64,000 nt of DNA from assembly GCF_965638725.1 (NCBI RefSeq), contig NC_134950.1:167757353-167821352 (forward strand), given 5' to 3'. Below, piece by piece: positions 48,149-61,089 of the stretch (its first letter is position 1; every line of letters starts with the position of its first letter). The position numbers were made by a program, and so were the translations under genes. The notes below the pieces were generated by a model, which was not told where the DNA came from, did no database searches, and saw only the letters and a list, made by a program, of their open reading frames with translations. This DNA is from Aptenodytes patagonicus. Taxonomy: Eukaryota; Chordata; Aves; Sphenisciformes; Spheniscidae.

Positions 48149-48739
48149 TGTGGTGGGTTGACCTTGGCTGGATGTCAGGTGCCCGCCAAGCTGCTCTATC
48201 ACTCTCCTCCTCAGCAGGACAGGGAGGGGACAAAATAAGATGGAAAAAACTCATGGGTCAAGATAAAGACAGTTTAATAAAGCAAAAGCAAGGGCCGTGC
48301 GTGGAAGCAATGGAAAACAAAAGATTTATTCTCTACTTCCCATCAGCAGGTGATGTCCCACCACTTCCCAGGAAGTAGAGCTTCAGTACGTATAGCAGTT
48401 GCTCCGGAAGACAAACGTCATAATAACGAATGCCCCCCCTCCTCCTCCTTAGCTTCTCTTAGCTTTTACTGCTGAGCAGATGTCATAAGGTATGGAATAT
48501 CCCTTTGGTCAGTTTGGGTCAGCTGTCCTGGCTGTGTCCCCTCCCGAGATCTTGCCCACCCCCAGCCTGCTGGTGAGGGGGGAATGTTGGAGAGACAGCC
48601 TTGATGCTGTGGGAGCGCTGCTCAGCAGTAGCCAAAACACTGGTGTGTTAGCCACACCTTTCTAGCTACCCACAGAAAGCACAGCACTGTGAGGGCTGCT
48701 GCGGGGAAAGTTAACTCCGTCTCAGCCAGACCCAATACA
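48149..48739 (-). repeat. 5' LTR of the deleted ERV
   Basis: On its own strand it starts TGTATTGGGTCTGGCTGAGA. The middle carries a U3 block (ACAGCCAGGACAGCTGACCC, then AAACTGACCAAAGGGATATT) that also occurs in the solo LTRs at 19 and 50.6 kb. Later come AATAAA and ATTAAA-type signals and a U5 ending in CCCACCACA. Confidence 0.85.
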
Positions 48740-50418
48740 GTTAGGGACAAGATGCAGACTGAGATTTGCACACCTTATTTTCAGCATCTAAATATATGTA
48801 TGCAGGGGAAGAAACTTCTGGCCTAGGTGCTTAATTTACTTGTCCTAACATGATGTTTATCGACATTTGAGAAACCCCGGGGTACTGAAGACATCCACAT
48901 TGGTGGATCTAGGGAACACCTGTACTATCCCTGACCAGCTGGAAGTTAAACAGGATGAACCAGAACATCTCGGATATCAATAGCCACATATGTTCAGGTA
49001 ACTGAATCCTGTCCAGATGTCTGAACCCACATTAAAGTCCATGGAGACCTTTTCAACGTGTCAGGAGGCAATTTTCCATTAGGAAGGGGAAAAAAAAAAA
49101 AAAAGTCATGCCAAAAGAAAGATATTCAACCATCCCTAACAGGCAAGAGTCTAATCACATTGCTGTTCACTTCAGATCATGAGACAGCAGTACTCTGTGT
49201 GCTCGCAAAAAAAAGAATAAGATTTGTTAATGGGCAGCACGGACAGTAAAGCAGAACCACAGAGTCCTGCCTTCCCCAGCAGCCATGGTTAACTAAACCC
49301 CTTTTTGTATGGATAGTACTCATGTTCGGCCATTTGTCAGGGGGAAAACAAAAAAAAAGACAAAAAAAAGAGCCTCCCAGGTGTTGGTCATTGGTCCACT
49401 TTTTCTCAACTTCTCCCATGATTAGGATGTTCAGGGATTTACTTATTATCTTAACCTTCGGCCAATGATATAATCAAAAGAACAGTCAGTGACCTTCCCG
49501 AGGTAAATATAGGCTGTGCAACAGCTCGAAAGAAATAAATGTAATTTTGTGAAAGAATGGGTTATACTTTAAGTTATACTTTTTAATGTAACTTTAATTG
49601 CCAAAAATTCCTGGACAAGAGTGATAACAGTCTTTAATAGTGATTAGAGTCTGGTAATGAAATAACTATCCACCTGTTTAATTAAATGCAAATGTTCCTT
49701 CATCGGTGATTTTTGCTTAGTGCCTGGTCAGGACAAAAGCAGTTTATTAGAGCATAGTTAGGAAAATAATACCTCACTACTAACCTATTCAATGAAAATA
49801 TAAAGGCATCTAATAATTTTTTCTGTGGGGCTTTTTAGTTTATTATTAACATCCTACTGTTATACGTGATTCTCTGTATCGTATGTGACTGTACTAATAA
49901 TTGTCCTGTTCTTTATTAGGTTTTAGCATTCAATACCCAGGACATCTTTTGTTGCATGATTTTCTGCCATTATTTGGTATTAACATTAGTCCAAAAAGCC
50001 TAATGTAATTACATTTTTCCTAAATCTGTCTTAAATCTATGGAAAATTTTCTTATTATTTTCCACATTTTCTATTCATAATGTATATAAAGAATCAATAA
50101 GCCACTTATATTAACACAGAAACTTCTTCATCATAATGTGACATGGTATCTTCTCTACACTTTTCATGTTCACTGTTATAGTGACCATTAAAAGGGAGAA
50201 CAGAGGCACAGATATTTGTGACAGCTGCCTGAGTCCACTGTGTAAGGGTTTAGGAGCAAGCTCAGTCAGTATATCGACCTGAGCTTCTACAAGATCTCTT
50301 AGAATGCAGAAAAGTCATGTTATCATGGCCAAAAAGCAGAATTCCCCCAAGAACAGCACCATCTTCTGTCTCTATTAGCAATATTGTCCCATTAAGCCTT
50401 TCCAACCAAGGTCCCCTT
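48740..50418. other. intergenic DNA between two LTR elements; nothing recognised
   Basis: AT-rich with A-runs at 49089-49104 and about 49345-49370. No gene or repeat recognised. Confidence 0.6.
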
Positions 50419-50973
50419 TGGCCTGGTTTCGGCAGGGATAGAGTTAATTTCCTTCCTAGCAGCTGGTACAGTGCTGTGTTGTGGATTTAGGGTGAGAACA
50501 ATGTTGATAACGCACTGATGGTTTAGTTGTTGCTGAGCAGTGCTTACACTAGCCAAGGACTTTTCAGCTTCCCATGCTCTACCGACTGAGCAGCTGGAGG
50601 TGCACAAGAAGCTGGGAGGGGGCACAGCCAGGACAGCTGACCCAAACTGGCCAAAGGGACATTCCATACCATGTGACATCATGCTCAGTACATAAACTGG
50701 GGAAAGCTGGCCGGGGGGGCCGCTGCTCGGGGCCTGGCTGGGCATCGGTCGGCGGGTGGTGAGCAATTGCATTGTGCATCACTTATTTTGTATATTCTTT
50801 TATCATTATTATTATTATTTTCCCTTCCTTTTCTGTCCTATTAAACTGTCTTCATCTCAACGAATTTTACTTTTTTTTTCCTTCCGATTCTCTCCCCCGT
50901 CCCACTGCGGGGGGGCAGGCAGTGAGCGAACGGCTGTGTGGTGTTTAGCTGCCTGCTGGGTTAAACCACATCA
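50419..50973 (+). mobile_element. ERVL-type solo LTR, sense
   Basis: A 555-bp LTR starting TGGCCTGGTTTCGGC and ending TTAAACCACATCA, of the same family as 18858-19404 but in opposite orientation. It is flanked by a perfect 5-bp duplication CCCTT (50414-50418 and 50974-50978). It has TACATAAAC (about 50690), the likely promoter box, ATTAAA (about 50840) and an ATT microsatellite (about 50803-50819). The ends have accumulated substitutions (TGTCC to TGGCC; CACGACA to CACATCA). No internal retroviral sequence remains. Confidence 0.9.
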
Positions 50974-51699
50974 CCCTTATATACATTCACTACACCAAAG
51001 AATTAGATGAATCCATGTGAGAGGAGAACAACTCTGGGAGAGGGAACAGCTAAGAACAGGATGCCACTCTTCAGATTATTGTGTATCAAGTACACACGGG
51101 TTTGCTCCTTACTAAGGGCATGACTGACATTCTTGTTCCCCCTGACTCGCACTGTTTTTGCCGGGAACTGTTCCATTAATTTAGAAGAGTAGTATCATGT
51201 TTCTACCTTATTCTTATTCCTCTCTTCAGTGAAGACATTTTGTGATTTTACAAGGTTTATAACATTTGCACAATGAAGTTCATACTGAAGTTCATCTCAA
51301 AGGCATGGGAGGTAGTGGCAGCTTTTAATCTGTTTTCTAGAAAAAAAAAAGGGAAGAAAATTTGCTCTTTTTCCCCATTAGCTTAAAAAAAAAAAAAGAA
51401 AGTAGAAGAATTAATTCCATTGTTCTTGCCAGTTTGACCAGGAAATGAATTACTGGTATGGAAAAGAAAATATTACACTTTTATAAACTGTCTATTTTCT
51501 CCCCTCAAATTCTCCTTTTTTTCAAAGGCTATTTACTTTGCCCACCCCTGAAGACAACTCTGTTGGCAGTGCACTTCAAGGATAAATTTCCTGTGACTGC
51601 TGGAAGTCCATCAAAGTACAGGGGAACAGGACTTGAAGAGACTCCAAGGCATCAACCAATCCACTGTCCAGCCCCAAGGCAGTCTCAGTCGTCACTCCC
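50974..51699. other. intergenic DNA; nothing recognised
   Basis: AT-rich with A-runs (about 51341-51350 and 51386-51398). No gene seen. Confidence 0.6.
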
Positions 51700-52130
51700 A
51701 TGGATGCTTGTCTGATCTTTTTCAAAAACCCTCCAAAGATGGAGACTCATATTTTCTTCATTTGATTTATCAAAGGCTTTACCAATTTTACTGCCAGAAA
51801 GATTTTTCCTGACATCCCATCCGCAATTTTCCTCTAGCAGCTTTAGCCAGTGTCTTTTTGTCCTATCTGACATGGGCAAAATTATTCCTGTCTCCTTTCC
51901 AAAGGTCTTTTTATAATACGAGATGTGTCACGTATCCCCTTCATCTTCTCTTCTGGCAAAACCATTGCTTTCCTTCTGACCTTTTCCCTTACAATGCAGT
52001 TTCCTGGCCTCTCCTCAAACCCTCTGCTTGCCTCTAGATTATTTCCAGCAGATCCAAAGCTTTCTTGAAAAACACTTCAAAAATAGTCCTCATCACAGAC
52101 CGGTCAATTTGCTCTGGCAATTTGACTGCT
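51700..52130 (-). mobile_element. ancient LINE fragment (CR1/L3-like), minus strand
   Basis: On the minus strand it encodes RTKRHWLKLLEENCGWDVRK and NLSGSK, matching the layout of the CR1/L3 ORF2 C-terminus (RT...HWLKL followed by DVRKN). On the plus strand, blocks such as ccctccaaagatggagactc and gatttttcctgacatcccat are in the order typical of antisense amniote CR1/L3 remnants. Strongly diverged, so much older than the 20-kb CR1. Confidence 0.6.
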
Positions 52131-55100
52131 TACCATCATGGACTATTGCTTCACGTAGGAAATAAGTAATACCCTCATTTGTACACCCAATAATTTTGCC
52201 TTTCTCCAGCACTACAACATCACTGACATATTTTACTCACCTTCTTAGCCACCTTGATGCTCAGATGTTTTCCTGGAGGCCTGCTCTGTAAACAGCAGCT
52301 TCATAGATTGTGTTTGTGTGCTCATTTTTTTCCAGCCCAGTATTGGTTTTTGCAGCTGTTTCTGTTACACTATATCCTGAAATTATTAACGTAGAAAGTG
52401 GATTACTTTCCTTCTCTGATATAAGGCACTGGTGGAGTATGACCAGCAGATAATCACGGATGATGAATGTAAGGACCATTTTTAGATCCTGCAGGGTCTT
52501 AATGAGCAACTGATTAAATGAGAACCAAAAGAGAGAGCCATTTTGGACAACAGAGTAAACATGTTTCTGTACAGCTGGGAAAAGTAATCGATGTATTTTG
52601 TGCTAGAAATGAATGCCCTGTTTGGCTGAGACAACCTTTCACTTAAAAAGGAAATAAAATTTCCTCAACTGAAAAATTTCAAAGCCCTTTATACTGATTC
52701 CAGATGAGAACTACCTTTGGAAATGAGTGTTTATTGCATTCCTCTATTGATGTCAAGCCCAAATAACAGAAATCAAGAGAAACCAGTAAACAATTCAAGA
52801 CAGAAGATATCTCATGAACAATACCAGAAATTTGAAAATTATCTTCTGTAGAACTCATAAGATACATGGAGATGCTTCAAAGAACATTTTTATTGACCTT
52901 TTTGATTAAAAATTAATTTTTAATTAAAAAAATAAAATTTAAATTAAAATTTAAAAGTTTAAATTAAACATTTTGGTAATTTTTATGGTATGATGGACGA
53001 CCAATGGTGAACATTAGACAATAGTTAATAAATGGACAAGTCAATCAAATGATCATTCAAAACTGTTTCAGAGGAGAATGGTGTTCCCACCTCAAAATCC
53101 AAAATATGCCTATTAAAGCTGAACAATGTGTTAATTTTTCTTACTTATCATTACAAGAAAACCTGAAGTTTTGTTGTATGTTTATGTTCAGGGTTTTTTT
53201 TTATTTTTAAAAAAGTGTTTTCATTTTATATTCAGCTTGTTTTTTGTTTGGTTTTGGTTTGGTTTGGAGGGTTTTTTTTGTTTTTTTTTTTCCCTTTCCA
53301 TTTTGCTTTTTTTCTCGGAAATAGAAAACCACCATCCTCCAAAATTTCTGTTAGCCCTATTAAAAAATATAGAAAACTTCGTCCAGCTCTGGCTGATTAT
53401 AGAAATATCTGATATACAAATTTTATGAAATGTGCTTGTATCAGTGAGGACTATTGTAGACTACCTGGCAGAATAAAAAAGTTCTTGTTACATTACTGTA
53501 TGTATACTAACAGCCCTACCATTGAATTGCAGCCTCAACTTTTCATAACAAGCAGATGGAAGGGAAACCTTTTTACCTGTAAATAAGGAAATCAATTCAA
53601 ATCTCACTGATTAAACCTTTGACCATACCAAAGAAGGCGGCAATAAGTGTGCATGAGAATCCACTTCACTCTGTAGTTTTTCAGTAACAGGCTGCCATTA
53701 AAAAAAGCTAAGCAGCCTGTTTTGATCATTCGTACAGATCATGTGCATGAGTTTATGTTTTCCTATTTCTGCATGCAAAACCCTTTGGTTTTTTTCCCCC
53801 TTAAGAGAAGTTTTAAATACAGCACTCAAATGACAAGACGCATGTCTGAAAACATCACCTGATGTTCCCTAGGTAGCCGCAAGAATGGTTTCAGGTTTGT
53901 TTCAGCGGCGCCTGCCCTCTCCTAAAACTGGCCCCGGCTCCTCTACCAGGGGCTGCCTTCTCTGTTACACTGACAGCGTCTACGAGACATGGTGAGGTGG
54001 ACTGGGGAACTGATTCTCCTGGGGGAAAAAAAATGTTTATTTCTAGTCTGGATCAGCTCCCTGCTCCAGCTCCCCGCTATGCCCACAAATAACTCTGGCA
54101 GGGAGTAAGCAGCCCAAAGAAAGTTGGAGGGGGAAAGGAAAGAAGTGCTGAAGCTAGCACTGTGGTCAAGTAACTGTGCCATAGCCTTACTGCCAAGCTA
54201 GAAAATTTCTCCCAGTGGAAACAAAATCAATCAAGCACACTGGTGCAAACCCCTGGTATACAAGTGCTTAAACAGATTTAACTTAACGTGATCAACACTT
54301 AATGCTCTACGTTTTGCGCTATGTTTAAACAGCTTTAATTAAAATCCATCTGCTCATTTCATACATGGTGCGAGCAAAATGATCACCCTTTTACACTGTG
54401 TTGCAAAGAAAAATTGATTCCACTGCATAATTATGACTCTGCGTATTTTTGATCTTCAGTATTTAAATGATAATTCAAGGTCCCATTTATAAAACTTTTT
54501 GAAGCTCTGGATTGTCTAAAGTTGCCCTGTTTCAAACGTTCCCTTTTTCCTCAGAAACTAAACATTTTTCTGTCACGTCTGCACAACAAAATTGCCTATT
54601 CTTGGAGCTGTGGTTAAATGACTTATACCCAGCCTTCCTCCCCCCCTCCCCTCCCACACCTTTCCTCTAAATTTCAATAGTTTTAAAGAATTGTCATGGC
54701 AATAAGAGCCTCTGGGAGACGGCGGTAGAGACTGATATTTCCCTTTATTCCACAGTAGATTTGCCTTCAGTATTACAAACTTCATCATGTCAGCATGTGC
54801 CCGTGGGTCTGACCTTGGTAGATCACAGAGTAAGTCCTGACTCCATTGTCACTTTTGACCCTGCTGATTGGATCAACAAATTCAAGACAAAATATTAACT
54901 GCAGCCCTTTTCTCGATGCTGAATTCTAATACCTTTTTCTGGGCATGATCTTTGGGAAATATGAAGCTGTAGCAACGTCATCTCAGAAGCCTTGACTATT
55001 TAACTCAAATTGTTTACTTTTAACTTTGGAAGCTCCCCGTCTTTTTTATGTCAATAAAATAAGTTGTTACTATTTTAGGTAAATGGTAAGATTGTGAGAT

Positions 55101-58100
55101 ATTTGTTTATAGTATTAAGGTTTCCTCCAGCTTTCCATCATCATAAGACAGCTGGATGTTATTAATTGCTGTGGAAATATTCTCCATAAATTTTGGACTG
55201 TATTGTGCTGGTTAACGTTTCATACCATGGGTAAAATTTAACCCTACCACCACCACCCAGCACCTTGTGCTCTAGGAGTCAGGCAGTGGCCAGCCGTGCA
55301 CGTTGGTGGAAGAGACAATTTACTCTCATCTGTTTACACGTAACTGCAGTAGCATGGTGGTTATGGTAAAAGGAGATACGAACCTGAGTCTTGCTTAAGG
55401 CAAATCAGATGTATATGAGCACTGAGTTCTCATATGAAGAGAGGACAAGGGTAGTCTAAAATTAATTACACCCTTGCCTGGGGAAATCCAACTACTCTGT
55501 TCAGTGAAGCCATCTAGCTTTGGTAGTTTTTCTTGGTTTTGTGCTTATTCACTGTATCATAACCTCCAGCAACCAAATCAGATAAATTGGGTCCAAACAA
55601 TGCAGATTTCCATAGACATTTTCAAAAATGGTTTAAATAAAATAAAATAAGTAGCCACATTTCAGCTGTATAAGATTAATCTCTGTGTAAATGTCCTTGT
55701 AGCTACAATAATGGAGGGGATCTTGCAGAGAGAGAAAAAATGGCAGAAAACCCCCACGAGTTCTAGATAAGTTTTGAGATGCTGTTCTATGTGTAGGGAG
55801 AAGAGTGCAGAAACAGGGGCGCAGGGCTGGGAGGAGGCAACAAGCTGTTGTGAAATCGGCCGGTGTCTTACAAACTACGCGAGTTGGTAGCACAAGCTTA
55901 AACCGTTCTGCAAAGAGCAGCAAGAGAATCCTTGAGAGAGATGTGAAAATGTCAGACTTTCACCCTTGGAGAGCCCGTGGGGAGAAGCACATTTCCTCCG
56001 CTGCATATTCAATCTTTCCTCTGCAGCTCTGCCGTCCTAAAGGCAAGCTGCCACCACTAGAATCAACTTGGCAAAGGAGCTGCATGCAATAGGGAGTGCG
56101 TTTATCATGGAAGTGATGAGCGGAGAGAAGACGTAGTAATTACTGATCTATCAAATGCTTGCCTCTGCTCAGGGGAAGCGTGGAAGCAGACTTGCAGGGG
56201 TGGTGGTATTCAAGACTGAAAAACTTGGATAGAACTGGTAGGAAGTGATAACTTTGTCTGTGCCTGTCCTTCAGATGTGCTTTTATGGTGAAACTAAGCA
56301 GCTCAAAGTTCTGTAAGTTATTGAGGAAAATTTTTTGTTTAAATGAAAAAATAGTCATTTTTAAGGAAAAAAAAAGACCCGTAAGCCCATTACTTTCTTT
56401 TAGACATGCCCTTCTTAACCACAAACAGCTGGAAATTTGCACAGAACAGCGACAGTAGGAAGGAACTCATTTTAATGGAATGTCTGTGCTGCAGATTGGC
56501 AGAATAAGGCTGAAAATACAGAAAAGCCAGGTTTTCCAAAACGACCCGTGGTCATCAGAGTTCCTATGTGGTGGACGTCAGCATGAGACCCCTCCAGACC
56601 AATGCTCACTCTCCCTGAAAAATGAAAGCCTTTTCAAATGTCTTACATAGGGCTTTCTATGTGGTCTGGTATGTTGAAAAGTGGTAAGCAATGCCTTCTG
56701 CGGTTTTTATAGGCGTGACTTCAACAGCATTGAATAAACACATATAATGATTCAGATGTGGTGGCTGAAATGGAAAATTCTAATATGCACACCAAAAGCT
56801 TACTCATAGGCAACATATTTTTCTAATACATGGACCAAAAAAGTGCATCCCAATGAAATGTGAGGTGTTACTCATTTGAAACAGGACTATTTATGATTCC
56901 TTTTCAAACACTAGTTGAAATGGCTGTAGGGTGCATGATTTGTAGACGATTTGTGGGATAGCCTAAAGACTATTAACCTCAATAGCACTGATACATTACA
57001 GAAAACCTGATGGATGCTCAGCCAAAGATTTTTTTTTTAATCTGGAATCTCTTTAGGAAGGAAAGGAGAGCGAATGTGTCCGAGTGCCGTAACACAGCCT
57101 CTGCTGGCATGAGCTTGTGATGACAGCACCAGTCACTATGGTTTTATAAGATTTTCAAGGAATATAACAATATTAGATATTTGTAAGACAGATAAAACTC
57201 CCTGTTGTAGTCTTACTACTGAAAGCACTTTGAGTAATGTAAATATTCAGGTTGTTTACTTCCTCAAATGGTAATATGAGGTGATCAGCAAAACATTGGT
57301 AAGAATTGAATACTGTTGCCAGACATTTTGAAAGCATGTGGCATGGTGAGTTAAGACTGTGTAGGTTTAAATTCTCTTACCACCTTTTTTCATGACTTTA
57401 CCAGCTGAAAATGTAAATTTAACACTATGGGCTGAAATTTTTCCATGCTATACCTCTGCAGGGAAATCTTTCAGTTCTCGAGATTCTGTAGCTTCTGAAA
57501 TGGGGTTAGGAAAAATATGAGAATTTGCCCATGATAAATACACTTATAAGTGTTCATTTACAAGGTCTAGAGCTTCATCCTCAGTAACTAGATGGTGAAA
57601 ATTGGCAGGAACACAGCTCTAATTTTGTTTTAGACAGCCCTGTGAAAGCTTGCCTAATTTAGGCAAGGTATAAGGCTTTGGGGAAAAAAGAGATAAATCC
57701 TTATGCACACACTGAAAAGAAAGCTTGCCATCTTCAGGTCTCCAAAGACGCCTTCTTGCATTGTACATACTCAGTTCCCTCACAGATCCAACCCACAACC
57801 AAATCCTGAAGGCTTCATCTCCACAGATGTTTCCAAATGTAGTCGAGCCCTGCATAAGTACAACCTTCGCTCCTCATAGCTGTGGTGACTCTAGAAGCTG
57901 GGATGCTTCTTTCCAAGGTCTCAACATGCCCCTCTCCAACCTGTGTAGATAAGCAGTAAGAGGTCATTTGATATACCTGCAGAAAGATGAGCGGGGAAGA
58001 TGGACAAAAAACAGTGTCAGAGGCGAAAACAGGGTTGTAGGATGGATCATTGTGGGAAGATGGGAGCCGGGGTTAAGAACTGATTTTGAGGAATGGCATG

Positions 58101-61089
58101 ATAAGAGAATAGAAGAGTGGAGAACAATATTTTAAAGGTATTTCATATCTTGTGTCTCTGATTTTGCAATGTTAATATTTGCTTAACGTTGATATGGAAT
58201 TTGAAGTCCTTCAAGATAGTATAAATTGATAGACAAGCTTTCATATATACACAGCATGGCTGGAGTACAACTGACCTTTATGACATCTGGACATCAGACA
58301 TTTAGCTCTGAGTGAGACTGGGTATTTCTGGAGTGGGATTCATCTGGCCTGTCTTAAAGCTTAGGATGAGATGAATGAGCTGAGTGTACGTATCTTTATA
58401 CTTTGACTAGAGAAGTTGACAAGTTCAGATTTAGACACTGAACTTTCAGAAGTCTGAAGCAAAGTGAGAAGAATCCCTTGTGAATTTTGCCTTCAAATCA
58501 ATGTCCAACAGGTACTCAGAAGAATTTGTGTTCACATGTCTGTGAGTAGTTTTTGATCCTGTATTTTAAAATATAGTACCATGGTCATTATACTCCATAC
58601 AAAAACACCCCCACACAGATACACTGAAGCCACACAATGAAATGTGTTTTATTAGAATAAATTGACATTAACATTAGCTGTTAGGAGAGGGTTTCTCTTA
58701 TGCCAGCCATGTTGTTTTAATACAGGATTAGCAACATTTAGAGCTGTCCATCCCTCCTAAAATCATTTTGTGTTACAAAGAAAGAAACAGGGGTCTTGCC
58801 AGGAGGTACAGGATTCCCATAATCTTGGGATCAGTCACTCAATTCATCCAGTCTAGTCTTTGAGCGTGCAGCAAAGTCAAAAAGGTGGAAAACAGGTTAC
58901 ATACAGCTTAGACAGTTGTTAATATTTATTTCCCACTTCACTGTACTGTTACGTCACTTCTGTGCAAAAAGATAAATGCTTCAAATCAGCAACTGACAGG
59001 AGAAAGCGAAGTCAAAAAGCAGGTGAAAGATGCTAAGAAAGGCTAAAGAAGTGAAGTCTGACTCTTGCTTTGGAACATGAACTCTAGTGCTTTATACCAC
59101 TGTGCTCTGTACACCCTGAGTCTGGCAGTGCTTGTAAGTAATTGCATGAAAAAAAGCTTTTACTTCATTGTTTTTCAATAATTGTTCATTTTCTTCTTGG
59201 AGAAGATGGTCAGATACAGCTTTACTTTTTGCATGAGTCTCTTTTCTCTTTATTTGCTCTGAATTCCAGTTAAAAAAGGCAAGACACTCTGAAAAGTGTG
59301 AACAGTGGCAGAAGGGACACACGTTGTAGGATCTTGATATTAATGCATTTCACTGCTTTCTTACCACACGCTCACTAAGGAGAAGCAACATAATTGGCAG
59401 AACCCCCCTTTTTTTTGTGTGTAGGCTTTAAAAGACAGTGACAAAGAAGAAGAAACTGAAGGAGAGCTGTTATATCAGAGCAGCTGAGTTTTGATAGAGT
59501 TTTCTTAAATTTCAGATTACAGCCTTATTAGTTACAATTTCATCTGCCTTGTTGATAGCATTAATGTTGTTTAATATGTGAGCAGCTGAGATGCTACAGG
59601 TAACAAATGAGTTGAACCAGCAGGGATGCTTATGGCAGAATTAGAAATATCCAAATGCATTAAAAAGCCTAGAGGTCTTGCTGATATTTTGCTTTGGACA
59701 CTGATTAGTAAACCAGCATTCAGGATCACACAGATATCGGGAAAGGTCTGTGAAAAGTGGGGGAAGGATCTTTTCTTTGCTTTTGAGAGTAATTACATTT
59801 TCAGCATCTTCCTTTTGTGCTCCTTCTGCTATATCCTTTCTTCTTCCCTGGGAATCTCTTCTCTGAAGGAACATTTCATGAGGGGTGGCACAGCAGCTTG
59901 TTTTTTGTGGGTCAAGATAAATAAAACACTGTGAAATGACTGAAAAGACTTTTTACTGATGTGAAGCTATGGTTTCCTTTGTATCATCTGTGTGACAAAC
60001 TCTGCTTCTCTGTAGCGGATAAGTATGATTGCTCATAAGTAGAATACCAGGATCCAGTGCTAATAGTTAAAAATATCACTGAAGGTCTCTGTAAGAACCT
60101 GTCCCATTTATCCAAGAGAAATAACACTTTCTTCTATAAAGTTGGATTGGTTATAATACGATTATGCACTGATCAAAAACAAGTTTATGTGTAAGTGTAC
60201 AATAAAAATCTCCTAGTGTGTGTTGTGTATTTTATTATAATAGAGGATAAGTAAAAAACTCTTATTTGAGTAGAAAATGGTGGAAAAACAGCCATCTGTT
60301 CTCATTGTTGGTGTAATTTGATAGTATGCTTTCCCTGGAAGAGCTGAACTCAACTTTTGGAGGGGTTTTAAATGCTTAAGAGGCTGACTCGCAGCTTCCA
60401 TAAACTGAGATTTTTTTGCTGTCATTGCTTGTATGGTGCCTACTGTAATGTGAAAAGAATGCAAATATTGATCCATTCTGATGTATATGAGAGAGAACAG
60501 AGGAAAAGCATGATTCAAGCAGCAAATTTTGCATGATGTTACGAAAACACTGAAAATAATTAAAAAAAGAGAAGTTTACTTTCTTATGTGTGCATTTCAT
60601 GTCCCTCTCTAGAGCCTGATCTGGAAGAGGGTTTTCTTTTGTTGTTGGGTTTTTTTTAATTTTTATCACATTAAGAAGACTTTCAGCAGGGGCCCTCTGA
60701 CAAGGGTAAAGATTTGCTTGATTTTCAGTGGTTGTGCTAACCTACAGCTCCACTTAATATATTAACTGATGTATATAGCAACTGCAAATTCATATTCTAT
60801 TTGGAACATATCAGTGTTTATTTCATTTGTAGTTTAGTTTTCCTTATCAGCAAGAAGATTTTTCTATAAAGTTATTCAGGAAGACAACCTGAAATATTAG
60901 CTATGGTCCTCTCAAAAAAAATTTCTATTTATTTTGGCTCTTGTTGCGCAATTCCTATCATTTTTGTCCATCTAAAAAGAATATTGGGGAAATACCTGTT
61001 TCCTTGTCTTAAGTCCAAATGGGGTGCAAATATGACCACAAGAAAAGCACTTATACTTTTTCTAAGCTATATTTATTCTATAAATGATA
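52131..61089. other. intergenic DNA; no gene recognised
   Basis: AT-rich throughout, with a TTAAA-rich tract at 52905-52970 and a T-rich tract at 53255-53300. A GC-richer patch at 53880-54180 contains no recognisable coding motif. None of the conserved transmembrane motifs of a class B receptor (GHRHR, expected next in mammals) was found. Confidence 0.5.
52905..52970. repeat. TTAAA-rich low-complexity tract
   Basis: Almost pure A/T with repeated TTAAATT and AATTTAA motifs over about 65 bp, partly self-complementary; possible unwinding or matrix-attachment element. Confidence 0.7.

Larger units (their letters stand above)
46672..48739 (-). mobile_element. internally deleted LTR retroelement (ERV) with two unlike LTRs
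   Basis: Read on the minus strand: 5' LTR 48739-48149 (591 bp), an 8-nt spacer, a tRNA primer-binding site at 48140-48123, only about 330 bp of non-coding internal sequence, a polypurine tract (47833-47817), then the 3' LTR 47816-46672 (1145 bp). Both LTRs start TGTATTG and end CAACCCACCACA, yet they differ in length and in most of their middle. No gag, pol or env is present, so it could only have moved with proteins supplied elsewhere. The flanks (AGTAG and GTTAG) are not a clean target duplication. The tRNA-Lys-like primer site suggests a class II (ERVK-like) element; that classification is tentative. Confidence 0.85.

Noticed and set aside
46667-48745. AGTAG / GTTAG flanks as an ERV target duplication
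   Set aside because: Only three of five positions agree, which is not enough to call a duplication.
53943-54182. Minus-strand 79-codon frame in a GC-richer patch, considered as a GHRHR exon
   Set aside because: It lacks the Cys/Trp pattern or transmembrane motifs of a class B receptor.
55633-56092. Pair of opposing frames of about 95 codons
   Set aside because: Low-complexity basic or Ser-rich content, no splice context and no recognised family.
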